A DNA stretch of 5,895 bases from Tannerella sp. (GTDB taxonomy: Bacteria > Bacteroidota > Bacteroidia > Bacteroidales > Tannerellaceae), in the NCBI GenBank assembly GCA_031279875.1, contig JAITHS010000112.1:1-5895 (forward strand), written 5' to 3'. Below, one piece after another: positions 1 through 5,895 of the stretch (within the stretch, counting starts at the first letter, position 1; each line of letters opens with the position of its first letter). A model generated the notes under the pieces. It ran no database searches. It was given only the letters and a program-made list of their open reading frames with translations, and had not been told where the DNA came from. The translations under genes were made by a program, and so were the position numbers.

Positions 1-345
1 GATAGGGCCGTATTTCTTGCCCGCACTTTCGGCGATGCGCGTCAGATGTCGCTCAATATGCGGCAAGCGGTGGTTGATGTAATAGTCGTGAGATGCACGA
101 AGATAGGGTAGCAGGAAACACATATCTGTTGTTACAATCTTTTGACGGTCAGGTATATAAGCCTCAAAAGTGTAGATATTGCATATCAGCAGAAAAAAAT
201 CTGCCGGAACATTATTGCGTGCGCAAACATCAGCAACGCTACGGTCGCCGAAACCCAGAGGTATCCCGAAACGCGGCAGCATCAGTATCAGGTTATGGTT
301 TGCCAGCACAAGGTCGGCAAGTTTCATCTTTTCGGTAAATAACAT
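1..345 (-). CDS. DUF542/hemerythrin-like (YtfE/ScdA-type) protein, partial, C-terminus beyond the left edge
   Basis: The frame is open from the ATG at 345-343 to the left edge (115 codons, no stop), so the gene is truncated by the window. Residues about 5-75 resemble the N-terminal DUF542-type domain of iron-sulfur repair proteins (LADLVLANHN, RFGIPLGFGDRSVADVCARN). Residues 82-102 (LRASHDYYINHRLPHIERHL) resemble the first hemerythrin helix of YtfE, with His86 in the place of that helix's iron-ligand histidine. YtfE/ScdA proteins carry a di-iron site and help repair Fe-S clusters after nitrosative or oxidative stress. The remaining ligands would lie outside the window. The adjacent cysteine pair of classical YtfE is missing: the matching stretch reads GIPLGFGD. 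Met7 is an alternative start, but an in-frame TGA lies just upstream of 345, so no longer start is possible. The gene has its own promoter at 378-409. Family assignment is by remembered motif similarity; the function is inferred. Confidence 0.72.
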   Translation of the reverse strand, partial: MLFTEKMKLADLVLANHNLILMLPRFGIPLGFGDRSVADVCARNNVPADFFLLICNIYTFEAYIPDRQKIVTTDMCFLLPYLRASHDYYINHRLPHIERHLTRIAESAGKKYGPI

Positions 346-377
346 ATTTCATATCGTTTATGACAAGTTTATTATTA

Positions 378-409
378 CAAAGGTACGATTTATTTTTCAA
401 AAAACCAAA
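378..409 (-). promoter_or_regulatory. Bacteroidota-type promoter for the hemerythrin-like gene
   Basis: Read on the minus strand, a -7 element TACCTTTG (385-378) matches the Bacteroidota consensus TAnnTTTG exactly. A -33 TTTG (409-406) lies exactly 20 bases upstream of it. Transcription would begin near 370, leaving a leader of about 25 bases before the ATG at 345. The promoter lies wholly in the 80-base gap after merR, so this gene can be expressed independently of the M23-merR operon. No strong Shine-Dalgarno sequence precedes the ATG, which is usual in this phylum. The start-site position is inferred from the consensus. Confidence 0.72.
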
Positions 410-425
410 AATCACAATTTTTATA

Positions 426-782
426 TCAGTCCATTCTCTCAACCTCTGCAAGTTCTTTCTCCAACCCTCGAAGTTCATCTTTGATATGTCGTAAATGTGT
501 GATGATTTTTGCATCACGATTAACGGCGTCGCGATTAGTTTTCAACTGCTGACGGGCGCCTTCGACTTTCATTTTGCGGTCGCGGAGCAGAAATTGTACA
601 AGGCGCACATCTTCAATATCTTGCTTCGAATAATACCGCACCCCATGTTCGTTCTTCTTAGGTTTGAGTATATCGGGGAACTTGCTTTCCCAGTAGCGAA
701 GCGTCGATTCCGGTTCGCCCGTTTCCGTTGCGACCTCTTTTATAAGGTAATATAATTTTTCTGTCGCATCTGTCGAGTTCAT
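426..782 (-). CDS. MerR-family transcriptional regulator, small, no effector domain
   Basis: This 118-residue protein is a cytoplasmic DNA-binding regulator. Residues 11-34 form the MerR helix-turn-helix (YYLIKEVATETGEPESTLRYWE). The wing follows (PKKNEHGVRYYSKQDIEDVR, about 41-60), then the segment FLLRDRKMKVEGARQQL at 64-80. The highly charged C-terminal helix (about 84-118) fits the dimerising coiled coil of MerR proteins. Nothing follows it, so there is no ligand-binding domain, and the protein has no cysteine, which argues against a thiol-based metal or redox sensor. The ATG is preceded by AGAAAGA (793-787) four bases upstream, a plausible ribosome site. The gene starts 16 bases after the M23 stop, so the two are probably co-transcribed. 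Genes of this type commonly accompany the M23 peptidase gene in Bacteroidales (recalled, not checked). The target is unknown; autoregulation of the operon is possible. Confidence 0.9.
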   Translation of the reverse strand: MNSTDATEKLYYLIKEVATETGEPESTLRYWESKFPDILKPKKNEHGVRYYSKQDIEDVRLVQFLLRDRKMKVEGARQQLKTNRDAVNRDAKIITHLRHIKDELRGLEKELAEVERMD

Positions 783-786
783 TGTA

Positions 787-793
787 TCTTTCT
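787..793 (-). promoter_or_regulatory. Purine-rich ribosome binding site of merR
   Basis: On the minus strand AGAAAGA lies four bases before the merR ATG, inside the 16-base gap after the M23 stop codon. It is the most Shine-Dalgarno-like site before any gene in the window. It supports translation of merR from the M23 message, since no promoter is visible in this gap. Confidence 0.45.
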
Positions 794-798
794 GTTAT

Positions 799-1782
799 TC
801 AATCCATTACCAAACCGTGATTTTCGGCTATCTGCAACAGCGCCTCATATTCGGTCGGGTTAAGATCTTGAAAATAATATTTCGCCGGATTATCATGGCG
901 TCCCTTATACAGCACTTCATAATGAAGGTGAGGTCCGGTCGAAACGCCGGTATTGCCGACAAATCCGATTACTTCGCCGCGTACTACTTTCTGTCCGACA
1001 TGTACTTTCAACTTGTTGCAATGGCCGTAAAGCGTCTCATAATCAAATCCGTGGTCGATGATAATACAATTGCCGTAGTTCTGTTTGCGACCTGCAAAAA
1101 CAACCTTTCCGTTACCCGTAGCATAGATTTCCGTACCGACATCTGCCGCAAAATCCATACCGCTATGAAACTTGCGGATATGATATATCGGATGAATGCG
1201 AGTGCCGTAGCCCGACGCGGTACGTTTCAGATCTTTGTTCGCAATCGGCTGAATAGCAGGGATACAACTCAAACGAATGTCGTTCTGTCGGGCGAAATCA
1301 ATCAGTTCTTCGAGCGAGTTAGACTGCACATACAACTGTTTTTTGAGCATATCAATACGTTTGGTTGTCTCAACAACGAGGTCGGAATTAGTCATCGCTT
1401 TCAAATGTTCATAGCGATTGGAGCCTCCGAAGCCTGACTTGCGTATTGCTTCGGGGATTGAATCGGCGTTAAAAATAACGCGATAGAGGCTTGCGTCTCG
1501 TTGCTGCAAGTCTTCGAGAACTTCGTTAGCCTGCGACAATTCGCGTTGCAGCATATCGTAATGCGTTTGCAGCAGTTTGTTTTCTTTCCTCAACAACGCT
1601 TCCATCGGCGAATCGAAGAACTCTATGAAGACAAAAAACGCGACTACGCCAATCCCGATGCCCAGAGTCAAATTACGCAATACGACAAAAAAACGTTCTC
1701 TTGCCGAAGGGTAAACACGCTCATATTCAAGCGTTTTAGGATTATAAACATAATACGTCTTTCTGGATCTGAATATTCCCAT
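799..1782 (-). CDS. Membrane-anchored M23-family (LytM/lysostaphin-type) peptidoglycan endopeptidase
   Basis: The predicted 327-residue protein has a short basic cytoplasmic N-terminus with the segment YYVYNPKTLEYERVYPS (about 10-26). One transmembrane helix follows (about 38-56), then coiled-coil-prone stretches (about 57-101 and 138-166). The C-terminal M23 domain (about 185-305) faces the periplasm. Its zinc site is intact: His206 and Asp210 in HSGMD, and His287 of HLH (285-287). His254 of LYGH is the usual catalytic histidine. Such enzymes cut peptide cross-links in peptidoglycan, so a role in wall remodelling is likely; an active site this complete argues against a degenerate, regulatory-only relative. 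The start is the ATG at 1782-1780. The frame continues to a TTG at 1824, but that would put the promoter -7 element inside the coding region and ahead of the transcription start. merR follows after 16 bases as the second gene of the operon. Confidence 0.93.
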   Translation of the reverse strand: MGIFRSRKTYYVYNPKTLEYERVYPSARERFFVVLRNLTLGIGIGVVAFFVFIEFFDSPMEALLRKENKLLQTHYDMLQRELSQANEVLEDLQQRDASLYRVIFNADSIPEAIRKSGFGGSNRYEHLKAMTNSDLVVETTKRIDMLKKQLYVQSNSLEELIDFARQNDIRLSCIPAIQPIANKDLKRTASGYGTRIHPIYHIRKFHSGMDFAADVGTEIYATGNGKVVFAGRKQNYGNCIIIDHGFDYETLYGHCNKLKVHVGQKVVRGEVIGFVGNTGVSTGPHLHYEVLYKGRHDNPAKYYFQDLNPTEYEALLQIAENHGLVMD

Positions 1783-1809
1783 AAGAATGATATTGTAAAA
1801 AAACAGCGG

Positions 1810-1841
1810 CAAAGGTAAAAACAATAAATGTTTTTTGCAAA
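1810..1841 (-). promoter_or_regulatory. Bacteroidota-type promoter of the M23-merR operon
   Basis: On the minus strand a -33 TTTG (1841-1838), a spacer of exactly 20 bases and a -7 TACCTTTG (1817-1810) match the phylum's housekeeping sigma consensus. Transcription should begin near 1804, giving a leader of about 20 bases to the ATG at 1782. This position rules out the TTG at 1824 as a start. The spacer holds a perfect AT-only-core inverted repeat, listed separately. No other promoter is seen before merR, so this one probably serves both genes. Confidence 0.75.
1817..1835. repeat. Inverted repeat in the spacer of the M23-merR promoter
   Basis: The arms AAAAACA (1817-1823) and TGTTTTT (1829-1835) are perfect reverse complements around a five-base centre. 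They fill almost the whole spacer between the -33 and -7 elements. MerR-family regulators usually bind inverted repeats in promoter spacers, so this could be an operator for the downstream merR product. The arms are so A/T-rich that chance, or a weak terminator for the HTCS gene upstream, is also possible. Confidence 0.35.
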
Positions 1842-1890
1842 TTCAACGGCATCTTTTTATGATTAATTAACAGTTTGGAAGTTCCCTGAT

Positions 1891-4800
1891 TCATTTTTCC
1901 ACTTTTTTAACGTCTTTCGGAGATACCCCGAACTGACGCTTGTAAATCTTTGCGAAATATGACGATGAGCCGAAACCGACCAAATAGCAGACTTCGTTGA
2001 TGCGGTATAAACCCGAATGCAATAGTTCGGCGGCTTTTTTGAGACGAACCAACTGTATGAAATCGTTAGGAGTCAGTTCCGACAGACCTTTGATTTTGCG
2101 GTGCAGGCTCGAACGGCTCATCGACAGTTCTTCGGCAAGCACGTCAACGTTAAATTCAATATCCGAGAGGTATTTGTTGATAACCTGCGTCGCTTTGTTT
2201 AGAAACATCTCGTCGGCTTGCGTCAGGGCTATGCTACCGGTGTTCTGAACAGGTGAGTTGATAAATGTCGTTCTCAGTTTGTTTCTGTTAGTCAGAATGT
2301 TGAGTATCTGTACTTTCAGATGCTCCATTGAGAATGGCTTTTCGACATAAGCGTCGGCGCCTGCGTCAAGCCCTTCTATCCGCGATTTGAGGTCGGCTTT
2401 GGCTGTCAGCATCACAACGGGAATATGGCTCGTATCAAGGTTCGATTTCACTGCCGAACAGAGTTGTAAACCGTCGATTTCGGGCATGATGACGTCTGTT
2501 ATAATAATGTCAATTGTTTCATATTGAAGTATTTCGAGAGCCTTTTTGCCGTTGGGCGCTTTGATAACATTATATTCTCCGCGCAACCGGTCGCTGATAA
2601 ACCGGCGCATGTCGCTTTCGTCTTCAACAAGCAATATTGTCGGTTTGCCGCTAAACTGCGGCGTCTCGCTCGGTATATCATCTAACACATCGCCGTTTGT
2701 TTCCGTTTGATTGACAGGAAGTTGCAGAACAAAGCCATTTGTTCCCGACGAAGTATCAAGCGCTAACGAGCCTTTATGCAGTTTTGCAAGTGAGCGGGCA
2801 AGCGGCAATCCCAGACCAATTCCCGCTTTGAGGCTGTCGTCGCCGATGCGGAAAAAAGGCTCAAAAATCATCTCTTTCATCTCTTCGGGAATAAGCGTAC
2901 CGTCGCTTTTTACTGTCAGACGCAAGAACAGGTCATCAATTTTTTCAAGTATCAAAACAATCTCTTTATCAGCATATTTAATGGCATTGGTAAAGAGGTT
3001 GCTGACAATTTTTGTAAACGCTTCATGGTCGATGTCGGCAAAAACAGGTTCGGGAGGCAGATGAAGTTCAAAAAAACGTCTGTGCTGTTTGACCGATAGT
3101 CGAAATCTGGCAAAGATGTCTGTTACAAGTTGATTTATATCTGTTCTTATATAATTGATTTTAAAACCTTTACCTTCCATTTTGCGGAAGTCGAGCAACT
3201 GGTTCGACAAGTCAAGCAACCGATTCGTATTCCGTTCCACAACTTTTAGATTTTCTTTTAAATCTTCATTAGAAATCTCATTTTCAAGCATATACTCAAC
3301 AGGTCCCTTGATAAGACTCAAAGGCGTGCGTATCTCATGGGCAATAGTATTGAAGAAGGCGATTTTGGAATTATATACTTCTTTATTTTTCTCGTTTTCA
3401 AGTACTTGAAGACGTTCTTTCTGATGACGGTCAAATCTCCGCTTTAAATACAAAACAATTAGTAGCAACGCCATCAACAGCAGCACAGAATAGAGGACGT
3501 AAGCGCTACGCGACTTGTAAAACGGCGGATGAACGCTTACGGTCAGCAGGATGGGGATGTCGTTCCATAAGCCGTCGTTATTCGAGCCTTTCAAATGAAA
3601 AACGTAGTCGCCCGACGGGATGTTGGAATAACTCACGCTGTGGGTGCCGACAGTATGAGACCATTCGGTATCAAGCCCTTCCAATTTGTATGAGTAACGA
3701 TTTTTCTTTGGGGCCACATAACTGAGCGCAGCAAAATCAATGCTAAATGATGACTGATTATACTCTAAATCAAGACGTTTGGCTGTGTTGAGATTTTTTT
3801 TCAGTCTCGGCGCTTTGTCATCGCCGTTAAAAAGTTTTACATTAGTTATTACGACGGGAGGAATGCAAGTATTTTCGGTAAAAGAAAGCGGGTCAAAAGA
3901 GATAAAACCGTTCAGACAGCCGAAGAAAAGCCGTCCGTCGGATGATTTATAGCCAGCTTCGTAGTTGAACTGATTGCCGAGCAAACCGTCGTCGGACGTA
4001 TAAGTTTTGATATGTCCCGTTTCCGGATTGAAACAGGCAAGACCGTTGTTGGTAGTCAGCCAGAGACGTCCCCTGTTGTCTTCCAACATCTTGTAAACCA
4101 CATCGTTTGGTAGCCCGTCTTTCGTAGAATACGATTTAAACGTCTCATCATCACGATTATAGCGACATATACCGCCGCCTTCGGTTGTAAACCAAACGTT
4201 TTTACGGCCATCCTCAAAAATCGAAATTATCTTGTTGTGAGGCAAACTAAAAGGATTAGCAGGGTCATGCACGAAATTCTTCCATTCTCCCGCACGCGGG
4301 TTATAACGAAAAACGCCGGCGTTAAACGACCCAAACCACATCATTGCGTCGTATGACTGAAAAATACACGTAATAAAAAGATTGTTGGTATGCTCAATCT
4401 TAATAAATGTTTCATTTTCAGGCTCATAATAGCACAAGCCATAGATGGTGCCGAACCATATACGATTTGAATCATCTTTAAAAATAGCCATTATACTGTT
4501 ATCACACAGCGAGTTATATTTGTCCGACTTGCTATAATGTTTGATTACTTTTTGCGTCCTGACGTCCATCACATTCAAACCGTTCATGAACGTACCGACC
4601 CATAGATTGTCGCCGTCGATAAGCAAGCCGTGAATATTGTGATACACAATGCTTTGCGATGTTCCGTCGGGCATGAAACTCTTATATGTACCGGTTTTAG
4701 GGTCATAGCGGTTTAGACCGGCATCTTCGGTACCAATCCAGAGAGCGCCGTAGCGGTCTTCCTGAAACTCACGAATACGTTTGCCGTGCAGCGAAGCAGG

Positions 4801-5835
4801 TGTATTCTTCTGATAATGACGGCGAAAAGTAGTATGTGCAGGCGGGCAGTAATTGACGCCTCCGAAATATGTGCCTGTCCATATTCCTCCCTCACGGTCT
4901 TTCATCAGACTATAAACGGCGTTATCCGACAGTGAATAAGGGTCAAAAGGGTCATGTTCAATATGCGTAACTGTCTGATTTTCCGTATTACAGATATAAA
5001 CGCCCGACTCGGCACCTATATACAATTCGTTATCAGACTTGCGTGCTATATCTCTTATAAACAGCGCATTATCTTCGTCCTTAAAAAATACGGACGTTAT
5101 TTTTCCTGTGCTGAGATTAAGTTTGCGGATGCCTTTACTTGTACCTATAATAATATCGTTGTAATTGTCCTGAAACAGCGTATAAATGTCGCCACCGGTG
5201 TCTTTGCCGTCGGCAACAAGTTCAAAACGGTCGTTAGCTTTATCATAACGATTAAGCAACCCGCCATGCGCACCTACCCAGATGTTGTTTTCGTAATCAA
5301 CACATAACGTCCACGCATTAACCACATTAAGGTCATAAAACGACAGCTTCCCTTCGGAATATTTAAAAACGCCCTGCCAATCGACCGCAAACCAAATATT
5401 TCCTTCTTTATCTGCCTTAATGTCATTTACTTCCTTTTCAATTGATATATCGTCTTCGGTTTTGGCATCAAAACATGTAAATGTCTCCGTATCAACGTGA
5501 TACAGATAAACTCCGGCATCCGTACCTATCCAGATAACGTTACTCTCATTCTGGAAAAGACTGCGAATGAAGTTATTACCGATACTGAGAGTGTCGTCTC
5601 TGTCGTGCCGAAAATTACAGAAAGAATAGCCGTCGTAGCGGCTAAGCCCGTCTTTGGTACCAAACCAGATAAAGCCGACGCTGTCTTGCAGGATACAGTT
5701 GACGGTATTCTGCGGCAATCCGTCCTCTACGCCATAACGGGTAAAGTAGAAATTTCCTTGCGCGTTCACCTTTATTGTGCCAATAATCAGAACAATAATG
5801 ATGCCGACCTGCATTTTTCGCAACGTAATAATCAT
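1891..5835 (-). CDS. Hybrid two-component system (HTCS) sensor-regulator, SusR-like, with AraC-type output
   Basis: This 1314-residue inner-membrane protein joins sensor kinase and response regulator in one chain. A signal peptide (about 1-25, ending VNA) precedes fourteen regulator-propeller repeats (about 28-655; signature IWFGTKDGLSRYD), enough for two seven-bladed propellers. Then come a Y_Y_Y domain (about 695-770) and one membrane helix (about 779-797). The HisKA domain carries the phospho-accepting His833 (IAHEIRTPLSLI). The HATPase domain has an N-box (Asn946/Asn950) and a glycine-rich GIGLGLPLA (1005-1013). The receiver has Asp1114, Thr1144 and Lys1166. An AraC helix-turn-helix pair ends the protein (about 1207-1310). 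HTCS proteins sense oligosaccharides in the periplasm and activate polysaccharide utilisation loci; the ligand here is unknown. The ATP-lid motif reads SDGTLIP where canonical kinases have DNGxGIP. The ATG at 5835 is chosen because the longer frame starts at a TTG inside the -7 element; Met at 5814 is an alternative. No frameshift or truncation is seen. Confidence 0.96.
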   Translation of the reverse strand: MIITLRKMQVGIIIVLIIGTIKVNAQGNFYFTRYGVEDGLPQNTVNCILQDSVGFIWFGTKDGLSRYDGYSFCNFRHDRDDTLSIGNNFIRSLFQNESNVIWIGTDAGVYLYHVDTETFTCFDAKTEDDISIEKEVNDIKADKEGNIWFAVDWQGVFKYSEGKLSFYDLNVVNAWTLCVDYENNIWVGAHGGLLNRYDKANDRFELVADGKDTGGDIYTLFQDNYNDIIIGTSKGIRKLNLSTGKITSVFFKDEDNALFIRDIARKSDNELYIGAESGVYICNTENQTVTHIEHDPFDPYSLSDNAVYSLMKDREGGIWTGTYFGGVNYCPPAHTTFRRHYQKNTPASLHGKRIREFQEDRYGALWIGTEDAGLNRYDPKTGTYKSFMPDGTSQSIVYHNIHGLLIDGDNLWVGTFMNGLNVMDVRTQKVIKHYSKSDKYNSLCDNSIMAIFKDDSNRIWFGTIYGLCYYEPENETFIKIEHTNNLFITCIFQSYDAMMWFGSFNAGVFRYNPRAGEWKNFVHDPANPFSLPHNKIISIFEDGRKNVWFTTEGGGICRYNRDDETFKSYSTKDGLPNDVVYKMLEDNRGRLWLTTNNGLACFNPETGHIKTYTSDDGLLGNQFNYEAGYKSSDGRLFFGCLNGFISFDPLSFTENTCIPPVVITNVKLFNGDDKAPRLKKNLNTAKRLDLEYNQSSFSIDFAALSYVAPKKNRYSYKLEGLDTEWSHTVGTHSVSYSNIPSGDYVFHLKGSNNDGLWNDIPILLTVSVHPPFYKSRSAYVLYSVLLLMALLLIVLYLKRRFDRHQKERLQVLENEKNKEVYNSKIAFFNTIAHEIRTPLSLIKGPVEYMLENEISNEDLKENLKVVERNTNRLLDLSNQLLDFRKMEGKGFKINYIRTDINQLVTDIFARFRLSVKQHRRFFELHLPPEPVFADIDHEAFTKIVSNLFTNAIKYADKEIVLILEKIDDLFLRLTVKSDGTLIPEEMKEMIFEPFFRIGDDSLKAGIGLGLPLARSLAKLHKGSLALDTSSGTNGFVLQLPVNQTETNGDVLDDIPSETPQFSGKPTILLVEDESDMRRFISDRLRGEYNVIKAPNGKKALEILQYETIDIIITDVIMPEIDGLQLCSAVKSNLDTSHIPVVMLTAKADLKSRIEGLDAGADAYVEKPFSMEHLKVQILNILTNRNKLRTTFINSPVQNTGSIALTQADEMFLNKATQVINKYLSDIEFNVDVLAEELSMSRSSLHRKIKGLSELTPNDFIQLVRLKKAAELLHSGLYRINEVCYLVGFGSSSYFAKIYKRQFGVSPKDVKKVEK

Positions 5836-5856
5836 GTTTTTACTTTTTTGAAAAAA

Positions 5857-5889
5857 CAAAGGTACAAATTTTAAATTAAAAATTACGAA
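5857..5889 (-). promoter_or_regulatory. Bacteroidota-type promoter of the HTCS gene
   Basis: On the minus strand the -7 element TACCTTTG (5864-5857) is a perfect consensus match. The -33 region is poor: the best candidate is TTCG (5889-5886) with a 21-base spacer, within the AATTACG repeat at the window edge. Transcription would begin near 5850, leaving only about 15 bases before the ATG at 5835, or about 36 before the Met at 5814. The leader is A-rich with no Shine-Dalgarno sequence. A weak -33 would fit the low constitutive expression expected of a sensor gene, but that is inference. Confidence 0.58.
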
Positions 5890-5895
5890 TTACGA
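5881..5895. repeat. Tandem heptamer AATTACG at the right edge
   Basis: Two perfect head-to-tail copies of AATTACG (5881-5887 and 5888-5894) are followed by the first base of a possible third copy, where the window stops. The full copy number cannot be seen. Copies overlap the expected -33 region of the HTCS promoter. Similar AT-rich short tandem repeats occur between genes in Bacteroidota, so this may be a simple-sequence tract continuing past the edge. Confidence 0.5.

Noticed and set aside
407..422. Hairpin AAAAAT-CACA-ATTTTT after merR as a transcription terminator.
   Set aside because: The stem is only six A/T pairs with no G/C, and it overlaps the -33 element of the next promoter. It is too weak to call an intrinsic terminator.
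93..484. Overlapping short open frames on the plus strand (93-338, 142-342, 179-484).
   Set aside because: They lie mostly opposite the partial hemerythrin-like gene, whose frame is open without a stop from 345 to the edge and shows family motifs. The plus-strand translations look random.
293..517. A 74-codon minus-strand frame spanning the merR end, the gap and the start of the next gene.
   Set aside because: It overlaps two real genes out of frame and crosses the promoter region. Its translation shows no domain.
817..1437. A 206-codon open frame on the plus strand opposite the M23 gene.
   Set aside because: It lies wholly antisense to a well-supported protein. Its translation has no recognisable motif, and no promoter or ribosome site was seen for it. 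It is a shadow of the minus-strand gene.
1842..1890. Terminator after the HTCS stop codon.
   Set aside because: Only the short palindromes GGAACTTCC and TTAATTAA are present, with no G/C-rich stem followed by a T-run. Termination may be weak or factor-dependent, or may use the A/T inverted repeat at 1817-1835.
4713..5307. Open frames of 60 and 117 codons (4713-4895 minus, 4954-5307 plus) within the HTCS propeller region.
   Set aside because: Both are shadows inside the propeller-coding sequence. The repeated coding pattern of the propeller produces such frames by chance.
1..5895. Search for mobile elements, CRISPR arrays, retron or reverse-transcriptase genes, tRNAs and riboswitches.
   Set aside because: No transposase or phage motif, regularly spaced repeat, tRNA-like cloverleaf or long structured leader was seen by eye. 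All intergenic gaps are about 110 bases or shorter and are largely taken up by promoters.

Overview
The window looks like ordinary chromosome from a member of the Bacteroidota, most likely the order Bacteroidales. Two lines of evidence support this. Three gene starts are preceded by the phylum's own promoter type (-7 element TACCTTTG, with a TTTG -33 element about 20 bases upstream in two of them). The main protein is a hybrid two-component system regulator of the SusR-like/HTCS type, an architecture typical of this group. No tRNA, rRNA, CRISPR array, transposase or phage gene is visible.

All four genes lie on the minus strand, so transcription runs from the right edge to the left. From right to left they are: (1) a 1314-residue HTCS (1891-5835), with its promoter at the right edge; (2) after a 108-base gap containing a promoter, a membrane-anchored M23 zinc endopeptidase (799-1782); (3) 16 bases further on, in the same operon, a small MerR-type regulator without an effector domain (426-782); (4) after an 80-base gap with another promoter, the first 115 codons of a DUF542/hemerythrin-like protein (1-345 and beyond), cut by the left edge.

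The HTCS should sense a ligand in the periplasm, probably an oligosaccharide, through two seven-bladed propellers. It would pass the signal through one membrane helix to a kinase core, a receiver domain and an AraC DNA-binding domain on the same chain. No SusC/SusD or glycoside hydrolase gene is in the window, so its target locus cannot be named. The M23/MerR pair is a housekeeping-like cell-wall unit, apparently unrelated to the HTCS. The hemerythrin-like gene has its own promoter and may serve a stress or iron-sulfur repair role.

For both the HTCS and the M23 gene the longest open frame begins at a TTG inside or beside the promoter. The starts given here are the ATGs downstream of the expected transcription start. 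I found no convincing new biological system. The points worth a second look are the altered ATP-lid motif of the HTCS kinase domain, the missing cysteine pair in the hemerythrin-like protein, and an inverted repeat inside the spacer of the M23-merR promoter.
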